This document shows, in pieces, positions 52,801 through 61,397 of a stretch of 64,000 bases of DNA. Position numbers and translations under genes: made by a program. Origin of the DNA: Streptomyces albospinus (GTDB lineage: Bacteria; Actinomycetota; Actinomycetes; Streptomycetales; Streptomycetaceae); the NCBI RefSeq assembly GCF_014648695.1, contig NZ_BMRP01000010.1, forward strand, positions 168,274 through 232,273, given 5' to 3'. The notes under the pieces are model-generated. The model searched no databases. It was not told where the DNA came from and saw nothing but the letters and a program-made list of their open reading frames with translations. Every line of letters begins with the position of its first letter. Position 1 is the first letter of the stretch.

Positions 52801-55198
52801 CTTCGCCTTCTACTCCTGGTTCGGGCCGAGCCCGCACGCCGGGGACTTCGTCCTCACCGTCGGCGGGTACCACCCCGACTACACCAAGCCCGGCCACTTC
52901 CCGGTCGTCCCGCGTCTCGGCTTCACCTGGTCCGTCGGCTCGGCCGTCACCGTCAGCGGCGGCGCCTACTTCGCGCTCACGCCCAACGCCGTCATGGCGG
53001 GCGGCATGCTGGACGTGCGCTACAAGGCCGGGAACGTCGAGGCCTGGCTGACCGCGCAGGCCAATCTGCTCATCCAGTGGGCGCCCCTGCACTTCCGCGC
53101 CGGGATCTCCATCCGCGTGGGCGCCCGCGTCAAGCTGCTGTTCACCGTCAGCGGCGAGATCGGGGCCTCGCTCGACCTGTGGGGGCCACCCACGGGCGGC
53201 ACGGTCACCGCGAAGTTCGTCTTCATCAAGATCACCGTCAAGTTCGGCGCCTCGCTGTCCGGTCCCGCGGCGCTCACCTGGGACGAGTTCCGTACGCAGC
53301 TCCTCCCGCCCGAGGCCCCGCTCACCGCGCACCCGCTCACCGGCCTGCTCACCGACCCCGACGCCGACCCGGCTCTGCGGGCGGCGAGGGTCAAGGCCGG
53401 TACGGAGCCGTGGCTGGCCGACCCGGCCGGATTCTCCTTCGCCGTCTCCAGCGTCGTGCCCGCGGCACAGGCACAGTTCAACGACCGGGAGCCGGAGGGA
53501 CACAGCACCGTCGACATCCGGCCCATGAAGAAGAAGGACATCGACGGACTGCTCCACGTCACGGTCGAGTACAGCAACACCCGCCGCCGACAGCTCACTT
53601 CCTGGCAGTCGCTCCCGAACGACAGCAAGTGGCAGATCGACGTGGAGCACGGCAACGTGCCGTTCGCGCTGTGGGGCGACCCCGATGTCGCCCAAAAAGA
53701 CACACTCGGCCAGGAACCACTCCTCGACCACCTCACCGGCCTGCGCATCACCGTCCCCCCGCCCGAGACCAACGGCCAGAACCTCGGCCCGATCGCTGAG
53801 CGCGACCTCGCCACGGAGAAGCTCAACCCCGACGCCGCGCTCCCGCTCGACCCGAACGCCGGCCCCACCGGCTCGCCCGTCGAGCTCGCCGAACCGCTCG
53901 GCGCGGGTGTGGGCGTACTCGCCGGACAGATCGCCAACCTGGCTGGGGGCTCGGCCCGTACCCGCATGCACGGTGTCCTGGCGGGGCTCTGCCCCGACAC
54001 CCCGCTGCCCAACGGCACGGTGGGCGAATACGCCGAGCAGGCCCGCACCGCCGGACTCGACGCGGACCCGCTGCTGCTCACCGAGGACCCCCAACCGCCC
54101 GCCCCCGGGCCCGTCGTCCTCGTCCTGGACGACACCACCGGGACCATCCTGTCCGTCGACCCGGACACGGCGGCCGTCGTCGGCCGGGCCCCGGTGGGCC
54201 AGGCGGGTCCGTACCTGGCGGCGACCTCGGTGGACGGCTCGACGCTCTACGCGGTCGGCAGGGACCCGAAACAACTGGCAGTCATCGACGTCGTCGCCCA
54301 GCAGGTACGGCCGCCGCGCACCGGAATCCAGCCGGCCGGGCAGCCGACGGTGCTCGCGGTCAAACGCGACAACTCCCGGGCTGTCGTGGCCCGTCCGGCT
54401 TATGTCGCTGCGGCCTCCGTGGACCTCGCCGGAGGCGCCGATCCCGTTCAAACGGACGTCGACCGGCAGGACGTCCAGAGCTTCGGTGGCATCGCGGTCG
54501 ACGTCGAGGCCGGGCGGCTGTACGTCAACGCCAACGACGGCAGCAAGACCGTCACGTACGACACCTCCACCGGCTCGAAGCTCGGAGTGGTCTACGGGCC
54601 CGCGACACCCACGTTCCTCACGCAGGGGGAGTCCGGCCGGGTGTACGTCTACGGTGCGGCGGCGGGCAGCAACGGCCAGGTACAGGTGATGCCGGTGCCG
54701 ACCCCTGGGGCCTCGTACACGCCGTACAACTTCCCGCAACGCGGCACCGCACTGGCCATGCTCACGAACTCGGCCCGTCGCGCCGTCGTGTTGCGGACGG
54801 TCGGCGAGACCGGGCAAGTGGTCACGCTCTACGAGTGCCCCGGCTCGCCACCCGTCACCATCGCCGAGTACGACGTCGCCATCGGAGCCGACCCCCGCGC
54901 CCTCGCCCTCGACCCCGCCGACCGCGCCTGGGTCCTGCACGGCTCCGCCGTCTCCGTCGTCAGCGGCAATGCCCTCCTCGGTGAACTCCCCCTCGACGCC
55001 CGCCCGTTGTCCGTCACCTTCACTCCGGACGCCGCCCGCGCCTTCGTCGCCTGCGACGACGCGACCGTCACCGTCGTCGAGATCCACGACAACGCGCCGG
55101 TCGCCACCGGGCACTGGCAGCTGCCGCCCGGCACCGTCGCCTCCGCCGCCCTCTACACCGTGTTCGCCGCCACCGCCTCGGAAGGGGCCGCCCGATGA
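49823..55198 (+). CDS. Giant DUF6603-like protein with C-terminal beta-propeller
   Basis: 1791 residues. Residues 1-590 are beta-rich repeats with recurring LTVxxLxVxF strands. Residues about 590-1150 match what I recall of DUF6603: NISDLSPTKLSQLPLVGGQ, DIGRSFGPLHLQRIGAGF, GVIGLGIALDLDTMSAEPRL, ALGAYQRRGDGMTSFFAFGR. Residues about 1430-1791 are YVTN-type propeller blades (LVLDDTTGTILSVDPDTAAV and similar). No signal peptide or membrane helix is seen. AGGAGG lies before the ATG. The stop overlaps the next start by 4 nt. A structural or scaffold role is a guess. Confidence 0.8.
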   Translation: MALTVETLRATLQAAVGLPELTVPPEFLELEPTEELFHDHLADGVLQVRAPAIDVDRLTAVGTVPLASGTEAHTAVRFLADTGKGVVVGVRIDAALPADAPDLPKELRDALTPLERFGLGTLHLVLGVEPALNEQSEALVGAGAELNFPSAQAAPKPYLWGYPPAHGTIWRLGAEFTPVRITALDDLTAFAALGTGGFDLPPDLAPGTGLALTALAVAYTVGNDSPQTSGTSGLLTVQLTVGLDREWSPLDGLTVKNLHAEFSVLSPFAGPQLLTTLGGRVELADDIAIDVEIGLPDRSLTGTLVRPVNAGQLLQDRFPGIPVPATLTVSELTLWAELASDAGNRGYGLDLALTDVWEPVTGIKLSQVVLTVSHQAGVTLAGLAARWQLDAGVLDVAGTWSSTDGWAFTAHAVGLQPAAIMGHLGIDVPEALRDLTVEELSVAFDTHGHFTFACTTTLTVDELPVSLTVTVDRTPGHTQVSGLLRLTVPLDEETERVLEFAVDYDSDPTGRILTARWTGTPAVTARELAAAVGLSVPAGVPAGLLPALASVGLRYDRTAGRLLLSATTEAGGGIVVASVPGTPRALVLLVAANISDLSPTKLSQLPLVGGQIPPGVDVGITGIQFLVTSGALTTAQVALVNADLDATGWTGGKLPDSGSGLPKGAVLTLPYEVAGAAQDPLAVSFGGGGQKQLALRDSGSGGPESAAWADIGRSFGPLHLQRIGAGFDSGKVLVMFDASMGASGFTLGVIGLGIALDLDTMSAEPRLQGLTVDLRRNPLHIAGALINRQPPPDDYKILIEGLLVVEMPKFGALALGAYQRRGDGMTSFFAFGRLQGTFGGPPPFRVTGFALGFGYNSSVRVPEQTEIAQFPLVTGLDGGLDDDPLKTLPVLTGGPNPWVRPAEGQIWLAGGIDFTSFEFVQARVLLLLEVGNSLTLALIGRATASFPRKGEKKYARVGVDLRIVYQSARGELAATAQLVDSYVIDPSCVLTGGFAFYSWFGPSPHAGDFVLTVGGYHPDYTKPGHFPVVPRLGFTWSVGSAVTVSGGAYFALTPNAVMAGGMLDVRYKAGNVEAWLTAQANLLIQWAPLHFRAGISIRVGARVKLLFTVSGEIGASLDLWGPPTGGTVTAKFVFIKITVKFGASLSGPAALTWDEFRTQLLPPEAPLTAHPLTGLLTDPDADPALRAARVKAGTEPWLADPAGFSFAVSSVVPAAQAQFNDREPEGHSTVDIRPMKKKDIDGLLHVTVEYSNTRRRQLTSWQSLPNDSKWQIDVEHGNVPFALWGDPDVAQKDTLGQEPLLDHLTGLRITVPPPETNGQNLGPIAERDLATEKLNPDAALPLDPNAGPTGSPVELAEPLGAGVGVLAGQIANLAGGSARTRMHGVLAGLCPDTPLPNGTVGEYAEQARTAGLDADPLLLTEDPQPPAPGPVVLVLDDTTGTILSVDPDTAAVVGRAPVGQAGPYLAATSVDGSTLYAVGRDPKQLAVIDVVAQQVRPPRTGIQPAGQPTVLAVKRDNSRAVVARPAYVAAASVDLAGGADPVQTDVDRQDVQSFGGIAVDVEAGRLYVNANDGSKTVTYDTSTGSKLGVVYGPATPTFLTQGESGRVYVYGAAAGSNGQVQVMPVPTPGASYTPYNFPQRGTALAMLTNSARRAVVLRTVGETGQVVTLYECPGSPPVTIAEYDVAIGADPRALALDPADRAWVLHGSAVSVVSGNALLGELPLDARPLSVTFTPDAARAFVACDDATVTVVEIHDNAPVATGHWQLPPGTVASAALYTVFAATASEGAAR

Positions 55199-57552
55199 CG
55201 GACCAGCGCCGCGCCCCCGCGCGGGCCACCGACCCCAGCTTCGTCCTGCGCTTCCAGGACAACCGCGAACCCGCCATCAACGCCGGCCTCTACCGCGTAC
55301 GAGCCGCGCAGACCCTGCCCGGCGTGGAAGGCGCCGACGACTACCTCGTACCCGTCGAGGAGACCTTCGAGGTCCGCGCCCCGCAGTTCGCCCTCGCCGA
55401 CGAGCATGTGCATGCCGTCAACCCGGCACCCGAGGCCCGCTCCGACTACAGCACGACCCTCGCGCACCTCACGCTCACCGATCCGCTCCTGCCGTGGATG
55501 CGGCGCCTGGACGAGTCCGGGGCCGCCCTCGTGGAGGCCCCCGAGGAACCCTGGCTCGCCCTGCTCCTGTTCGCCGAGGGCGAGCTGCCCGGCGACCCCG
55601 AGTCCGCGGCCCTGACCGTGCCCATGACGGCGGAGGAACTCCTCACCGACGCCGAAGGCGTACGCCACCCCCGCATCGCACCCTCGCAGATCGAGGGCGA
55701 CCCGACGGCGCTCTGCCACACCGTGGACATCCCCGGCGACGTCTTCGCCACGATCGTCCCGCGCACCGACGAGCTCCGGCACCTGATCCACGTCCGCGAC
55801 GTCCGCCCTGACCCCGGGCTGCGCGCCGAGCAGCTCGCCGAGGGCACGTACGCGATCGTCGTCGCCAACCGGCTGCCCGACCGCGAGCACGAGATCCGCT
55901 ACGCCGCGCACCTCGTCGCCCTGGAGGGCTGCCGCTCCATCCTGGCGGACGCGGACGCCGGACAGCTGACCGCCAACGTACGGATCCGCCTCGCCGCGCT
56001 GCGGAGTTGGTCCTACATCAGCACACCGGATGCGAACGGTGGCTTCGTCGGCCGGGTCCGGCACTTCCTCTTCGAGTCCGACGAGGAGCACAAGCAACGC
56101 GACCTGCTGCTGCGCACACCCGTGCCCCCGGCCGAACCGCCCGCCGGGGCCGACCCCGCCGCGTACACCACCGCCCGCGCCCGGCTGGCCTCCGGCCGGG
56201 TGCCGCTGGCCTACGGACTGGAGACCGGTGAGCGCAGCTACGCCTGGTACCGGGGTCCGCTCACGGCCGAGCCCGCGCAGCCGCTGCCGACCCCGCCCGC
56301 CGCCGGCTGGACGAGCGCCGCGCAGCTGATGGCGTACGAGAAGGCGTGGGGGCTGTTCGACGCGGGCTGGGGAGCGGCCTGGACGCTGGGCCGCGCACTG
56401 GCCCTCGCCGACGCCGACTTCGCGGCGATGCTGACCGCGTGGCACGCGAAGGCCCGTACCCGGGCGGCGGTGCTGGCGCAGCGGCTGGCGGCGGTGGGTC
56501 TTGGGGCGAGGGGGACAGACGGGGCGGCGGAACGCGCCCTCGGCCCCCGCCCCTTCGGCACCCTCCTCGAGGAGCTCGCCGCCGACGGCACCGCCGCACG
56601 GCTGCTACGGGCCGGTACGCACCCCGTACAGTCCCGCCACGCGCCCCCGCCCGACCCTTTCCGGCGCACCCCGACCGCCGGGCGGCGCGGTGCCGCACGG
56701 GCCGCACGGACCGCCGAGCTGCTCACCGACCCACCGGTCACCCTGCGCACCGCCCTCACCGCCCAACTCGCCGACGCCGCCGCCCCGATCAGCGCCTGGC
56801 TGCAGCGGCTGCGCCTGCTGCACAACATCCCCTTCACCGACCTCGTCCCCGACGACAACGCCCTGCCCGCCGAGTCCCTGCGCCTGTTCTACGTCGACCA
56901 AGGCTGGCTCACCGCGCTCGTCTCCGGCGCGGCGGGCATCGCCATCACCGGCGAGACCGACGCCGGCCTCGCCCGGATCGCCGCACCCTGGGCACGCGGT
57001 GACGACGAGGCGCCGACCCCCTGCGCGGGCGTGCTCATCCGGTCCGCGCTCGTCCAGGAATGCCCCGGGCTGCTCGTCCGCCCGTACCGGGGCCACGGCG
57101 ACGACACCCGCACCCCCATCGCCGTACTCCGGCAGGACGTCCTCGGCCCCGACGTCCTGCTCGTCCTCTTCGAGCAGGTGCCCGACGAGGTGGAACTGGC
57201 CGAGCCGCCCGAGGGCCTGTCCTTCGGCGTCGACATCAGCCAGGGCAAGCGGCGGGTGATCAACCTGCGGCGCGTGGACCCGCCCGCCGTCGCCCGGCAG
57301 ATCGACGGCGAGGCATTCCCGCACCCCGAGGGCCCCGACGGACTCGACGCGTATCTGCGCCCCGACCCCGCGGGCCGGCGCGCCGTCCTCGACCTGCGCC
57401 CCGCCGCCGCCGACGGGCTGCTGCGCAAACTCGGCGGGCGCCTGGCCGAGTTGGGTCAGTCGGCCGTGGACCGCTTCGGCCCCGCAGGTCTGGCCGTCCA
57501 GCTCGTCAACGCGCCCCGCCGTCAGCTCATCACCCGCGGGACGGCCCGATGA
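55195..57552 (+). CDS. Large protein of unknown family (785 residues)
   Basis: It begins with a beta-rich region (PSFVLRFQDNREPAINAGLY, residues 14-300) and has a helical centre (about 390-560) with Ala/Arg-rich helices and a disordered Pro/Arg stretch. The last 220 residues return to mixed fold (LLHNIPFTDLVPDDNALPAE; YVDQGWLTALVSGAAGIAIT). No catalytic signature, signal peptide or membrane helix is apparent. It overlaps both neighbours by 4 nt, so it is made with them in fixed order. I do not recognise it. Confidence 0.75.
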   Translation: MTDQRRAPARATDPSFVLRFQDNREPAINAGLYRVRAAQTLPGVEGADDYLVPVEETFEVRAPQFALADEHVHAVNPAPEARSDYSTTLAHLTLTDPLLPWMRRLDESGAALVEAPEEPWLALLLFAEGELPGDPESAALTVPMTAEELLTDAEGVRHPRIAPSQIEGDPTALCHTVDIPGDVFATIVPRTDELRHLIHVRDVRPDPGLRAEQLAEGTYAIVVANRLPDREHEIRYAAHLVALEGCRSILADADAGQLTANVRIRLAALRSWSYISTPDANGGFVGRVRHFLFESDEEHKQRDLLLRTPVPPAEPPAGADPAAYTTARARLASGRVPLAYGLETGERSYAWYRGPLTAEPAQPLPTPPAAGWTSAAQLMAYEKAWGLFDAGWGAAWTLGRALALADADFAAMLTAWHAKARTRAAVLAQRLAAVGLGARGTDGAAERALGPRPFGTLLEELAADGTAARLLRAGTHPVQSRHAPPPDPFRRTPTAGRRGAARAARTAELLTDPPVTLRTALTAQLADAAAPISAWLQRLRLLHNIPFTDLVPDDNALPAESLRLFYVDQGWLTALVSGAAGIAITGETDAGLARIAAPWARGDDEAPTPCAGVLIRSALVQECPGLLVRPYRGHGDDTRTPIAVLRQDVLGPDVLLVLFEQVPDEVELAEPPEGLSFGVDISQGKRRVINLRRVDPPAVARQIDGEAFPHPEGPDGLDAYLRPDPAGRRAVLDLRPAAADGLLRKLGGRLAELGQSAVDRFGPAGLAVQLVNAPRRQLITRGTAR

Positions 57553-60500
57553 CCGCGATGACCCCCGAAGAAGGGCAGAACCGCGCCGTGACACATCCCC
57601 TCGTCGTCCCCCTGCAAGTCGAGGCGCTCACCGTCAACGAACGCGTCCGCTACGCCGAGGTCTTCCAGCGCTGGCAGGCCAACTACGCCCTCACCCGGCT
57701 GAACCTGTCGCCCGAACCGCCCGCGTTCTCCAACACCGACACGGCCTTCAACGCCGACCCCGACCGCGAAGGCGTCTATCTGCACTGGCAGTTGCCGCAA
57801 GCCCTCACCCACGGCGTGGATGAGAGGGGCGACGGCGTCCCCGTCTTCCCGCTCGTACCCAACCGCTGGCTCGTCGTCCGGCAGGCCGTCGCCACCGGCA
57901 CGGGGGAGCGAACCGACACCGGCTGGATCGTCGAGAGCGACTACCTGGACCCGGCCCTCGGCTCCAGCACCTACATGGACCGGGACGGCCGCCTCACCCG
58001 CATCGGCCGCCGCATCAGCCTCGCCGACGGTGCATGGAGCGAACCCGGCACGCCCGGCGGGCTGTTCCTGACCGCCGTCGGCCCCGGGCTGCCTACCTTC
58101 GCCGCGTACCAGCCGTACAACCTCGACGTGTTCTCCGTGCACGACCGCACGGACGACCTCGACCCGGACACCGTCTACCAGCTCAACTACCTGGTCGCGG
58201 GCTGGTACGGCGACCCCGCCGCCGACCCGCTGGCCGGGGACCTCGCGGAACGGCTGGCCGCGCTCCACTGGAAGGCCACGGGCACGGCACCCGACACCGC
58301 CCGTACGGTCTGCCACGGCACCGCCCTCGACGTGCAGTGGCAGCGCCGGGGCAGCGGCATGCCCGCCTCCGACCGGCCCGACTACGTCACCATCGGCGTG
58401 GGCAACAACACCGAGCACGCCACCAAGGCCATCAAGGAGTACGCGGCGCGCCGCGCCGGATCCCCGCCCGAGCTGGCCGCCCTGCTCTCGGCCGTGCACT
58501 CCGGCGTCCTCGACCTGCTTGAGGAACCCGACGGCCAGTTCCAGGCCGAACGCGCCCTGCACGCCTCGTGGTTCACCCCCGAGCCCGGCGGATACACATG
58601 GGTGCTGGAGGAAGCCGAGAAACCCGGCATGCCGGAACCGGCTGCGCGCAGGCGTCGGCCGCGTGCCGTACGCAGCGCGTACGCGCGGGCCCTCGCCAAG
58701 CTCAACGAGGACCAGGCCGCGCACGACGCCGCCGTCCAGGACCTCATCGCCGCGCAGCGTCGGCTCTACGACCTGTGGTGGGCGGCGAACCTGCCGAAGG
58801 TGCCGGACGCTCCGGGGGAGCCGGGCGGCAAGTACCGCGAGGACCTCACGGCACGCGTGGAGGACGCCACCAAGGCGGCGAAGGACCAGCGCGACCGGGT
58901 GACACGGCTGCGTGCCGCGATCCCCTGGGAAGACACTCCCGAGCAACTCGCCGACGCCATCGTCCAGTACCAGCTCGACCACGGCCTCCCGCAGGACGAG
59001 GTCGTCCTCAAGCGCGCTGTCCTGCCCGGCTACCACCGGCCCAATGACCCGGTTGTGGTGATCCGGGGGACGAAGGACCGTCCCCTCCCGCCGGACCCGG
59101 AGCGCGTGGCGGCCGCCGACCCGTACGCGGTGCGCGAAGGCGAGTACGACGACAGCGAGGAGGACGAGGACCCGCCGCTGAAGTGCCGCTGGCCGGACGC
59201 GCTCGTCACCGGCGTACGGGTCGCGGGGAGCACGGTCTCCGCGAGCGACGCGCAGACCCCGAAGCCGCCCGACATCCCTTCTCCCGACGGGCTGTCCGGC
59301 GTGCTGTCGGCCCTGCTGCGCGAGCTGTTCCACCTCGCGTCCTCCAACGCCCGTACGCTCGCGAGGGCCACCGGCTTCGGCGACTGGCAGACGCTCGCCA
59401 CGGCCATGCGCGACCCGCACACCAACGCCATCGGCACCCCTGGCGCGTACACCGCACAGTGGCGGCAGCCCTGGCAGCCCCTGTTCTTCGAGTGGAAGGT
59501 CGACTACTTCCCCATCGAGTGGCAGGGCGACCCGGACGGTGGCCACGCGGACCGCGCCAACTGGAGCTTCGACGGCACCGAGTACCACTGGCTCGGCACC
59601 GGAGACCACGCCGTCCCCCTCAGCCTCAGCGGCCGCCAGTTCCTCACCCAGACGCCCTCGGAGACCATGGCCGCCGCGCTGCGCCAGTACGCCCGTACCC
59701 ACCCGGGACCGGGAGCCGCCGCGCTGCGGGCACTCGCCCGGCAGGTCGAGGACGACGCCGACTGGTTCTCGCAGCCCCTCGCGGGCTTCACCGAGCAGCT
59801 CGCCGCCCGTGCGTCCACCCCTGCCACCCTCAACCCCCACTCCGAGCTGCCGGACGACCTGCGCATCGCGCTCACCGAGGCGTCCGGCCGCACCCTGCCG
59901 CCCAACCCGGGTGCTCTCCCGCGCCCGTTCACCGGCTGGAACGAGAGCCCCTACCAGCCGCTGCGCGCGGGCCAGTTCGCCTTCGCCCGGCTCGCCGTCA
60001 TCGACCGCTTCGGGCACACCCTGCCCGCGATCTTCCCGGACCCGCTGGCCTTGCGGTTCGCGCCCGGGAACGAGCCCGGCGACGTGATCGGCGTCGGCGT
60101 ACCCGCCCGCCGCTTCGCACCCGAACTCCCCGAGGAACTGACTCCCTCGTGGAAGGACCCGGGAGACCCCGGCCGGGGCCACTGGACCATCAACCCGCCC
60201 ACCTGGTACCGCTTCACGCAACTCACACCCCGCCTGACCCAGCCCGCCCGGGCCGGCTTCACCCTGCTCGACGCCCGGAACGACCTCAACCCGCTGACGA
60301 CCGCGAGCGACCCGGACACGACCCCGGTGTCCGCTTGGCTCGTCCCTGGGTACCTGGACCGCGCACTGTACGCGTACGGCCCCGACGGCACCCCGCTCGG
60401 CGAGCTGCGCACGACCCTGCCGCCCAGCGGCACCTTTCAAGTGACCTGGCACCCGCTGCCGTACTCGCGCTACCGCGAGATCGACGACCTGCGGGACAAC

Positions 60501-61397
60501 CACCCGATCCTGCACGGCTTCCTGACCGCGCTGGTCGCCCCGGACCGGGGCCCGGCCGCCCTGCGCTCCCTCCTCACCGTCATCGACCGCACCCTGTCCA
60601 CCACCGCCCCCATCGGGGACGCCGCGCCCCCGCACACCCCGAGCGTGCTCGTCGGACGGCCGCTCGCGCTGATGCGCGTCCGCTTCGACATGGACCTCGA
60701 CGGCCCGCCGTACACCGACCCCTCGTGGGAGAACCTGCGCGATCCGCAGGCACCGGCGTACCCCGGCTACCGCTGGCCGGTCCGGCTCGGCGAACGCAAC
60801 GAGCTGACGGACGGACTCGTCGGCTACTTCCACGGCGAGCACCGCGACACGGATTACCGGGTGCTGCACACGGTCCTCGGCGAGGACGAACTCCCCGACG
60901 AGGCACGGCAGTACTTCGCCCCAATCGGTACGGGCGCCTCCCTCACCCTGCCCGCCCGGCCCCCGGGCAGCGACCCCGACCACCGGAGCGCCGCCTACCT
61001 CACTCTGCTCGCCGACCCGCGCGGCACGACACACGCCACCACGGACGTCCTGCCGGCCGCCGAAGTCCGCCTGCCCGCCCGGCTCGTGGAGCCGCCACTG
61101 GCCGAACTCCCGGTGTCCTTCCGGCTGGGCCCGCTGCCGGTGAGCGAGTACGTACCGGACCCGGCGGGAGTACGGGCCGGGGAGCAGCCGCCCGCGCTCG
61201 TCGTACCGCGCCCGTCCGACCGGTACGGCACGTGGACGTGGGCGCAGAACGAGACGGCGGACACGTGGAGCGAGGCCACCACGTACGCGTCCGACGGCGA
61301 ACCGCACCACCCGTATCCCGCGCCGACGTTGCGCACCGGCCGCCTCACCCTGCGTCCTGTGAAGGCCGACGACCAGACAGAAGGAGACCGCCGATGA
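57549..61397 (+). CDS. Giant protein of unknown family (1282 residues)
   Basis: The start is the ATG at 57549, within a 4-nt overlap. Residues 15-330 carry many Trp/Tyr beta strands (REGVYLHWQLPQALTHGV; YQPYNLDVFSVHDRTDDLD). Residues 375-465 are a coiled coil (YARALAKLNEDQAAHDAAVQ). The later part includes FFEWKVDYFPIEWQGDPDGG near 645 and WPVRLGERNELTDGLVGYFH near 1080. There is no known motif, signal peptide or membrane helix. It may form a large assembly with the neighbouring proteins. Confidence 0.75.
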   Translation: MTAMTPEEGQNRAVTHPLVVPLQVEALTVNERVRYAEVFQRWQANYALTRLNLSPEPPAFSNTDTAFNADPDREGVYLHWQLPQALTHGVDERGDGVPVFPLVPNRWLVVRQAVATGTGERTDTGWIVESDYLDPALGSSTYMDRDGRLTRIGRRISLADGAWSEPGTPGGLFLTAVGPGLPTFAAYQPYNLDVFSVHDRTDDLDPDTVYQLNYLVAGWYGDPAADPLAGDLAERLAALHWKATGTAPDTARTVCHGTALDVQWQRRGSGMPASDRPDYVTIGVGNNTEHATKAIKEYAARRAGSPPELAALLSAVHSGVLDLLEEPDGQFQAERALHASWFTPEPGGYTWVLEEAEKPGMPEPAARRRRPRAVRSAYARALAKLNEDQAAHDAAVQDLIAAQRRLYDLWWAANLPKVPDAPGEPGGKYREDLTARVEDATKAAKDQRDRVTRLRAAIPWEDTPEQLADAIVQYQLDHGLPQDEVVLKRAVLPGYHRPNDPVVVIRGTKDRPLPPDPERVAAADPYAVREGEYDDSEEDEDPPLKCRWPDALVTGVRVAGSTVSASDAQTPKPPDIPSPDGLSGVLSALLRELFHLASSNARTLARATGFGDWQTLATAMRDPHTNAIGTPGAYTAQWRQPWQPLFFEWKVDYFPIEWQGDPDGGHADRANWSFDGTEYHWLGTGDHAVPLSLSGRQFLTQTPSETMAAALRQYARTHPGPGAAALRALARQVEDDADWFSQPLAGFTEQLAARASTPATLNPHSELPDDLRIALTEASGRTLPPNPGALPRPFTGWNESPYQPLRAGQFAFARLAVIDRFGHTLPAIFPDPLALRFAPGNEPGDVIGVGVPARRFAPELPEELTPSWKDPGDPGRGHWTINPPTWYRFTQLTPRLTQPARAGFTLLDARNDLNPLTTASDPDTTPVSAWLVPGYLDRALYAYGPDGTPLGELRTTLPPSGTFQVTWHPLPYSRYREIDDLRDNHPILHGFLTALVAPDRGPAALRSLLTVIDRTLSTTAPIGDAAPPHTPSVLVGRPLALMRVRFDMDLDGPPYTDPSWENLRDPQAPAYPGYRWPVRLGERNELTDGLVGYFHGEHRDTDYRVLHTVLGEDELPDEARQYFAPIGTGASLTLPARPPGSDPDHRSAAYLTLLADPRGTTHATTDVLPAAEVRLPARLVEPPLAELPVSFRLGPLPVSEYVPDPAGVRAGEQPPALVVPRPSDRYGTWTWAQNETADTWSEATTYASDGEPHHPYPAPTLRTGRLTLRPVKADDQTEGDRR

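Noticed and set aside
49676-55114. 1812-codon open frame on the strand opposite the DUF6603-like gene
   Set aside because: It mirrors the sense gene codon phase (GC-rich third positions make antisense frames stop-free), has no family motif and no ribosome site; the sense frame is coupled to its neighbours.
57522-61310. 1262-codon antisense open frame
   Set aside because: Same shadow effect over the 1282-residue gene; Val/Gly/Arg-rich text with no domain.
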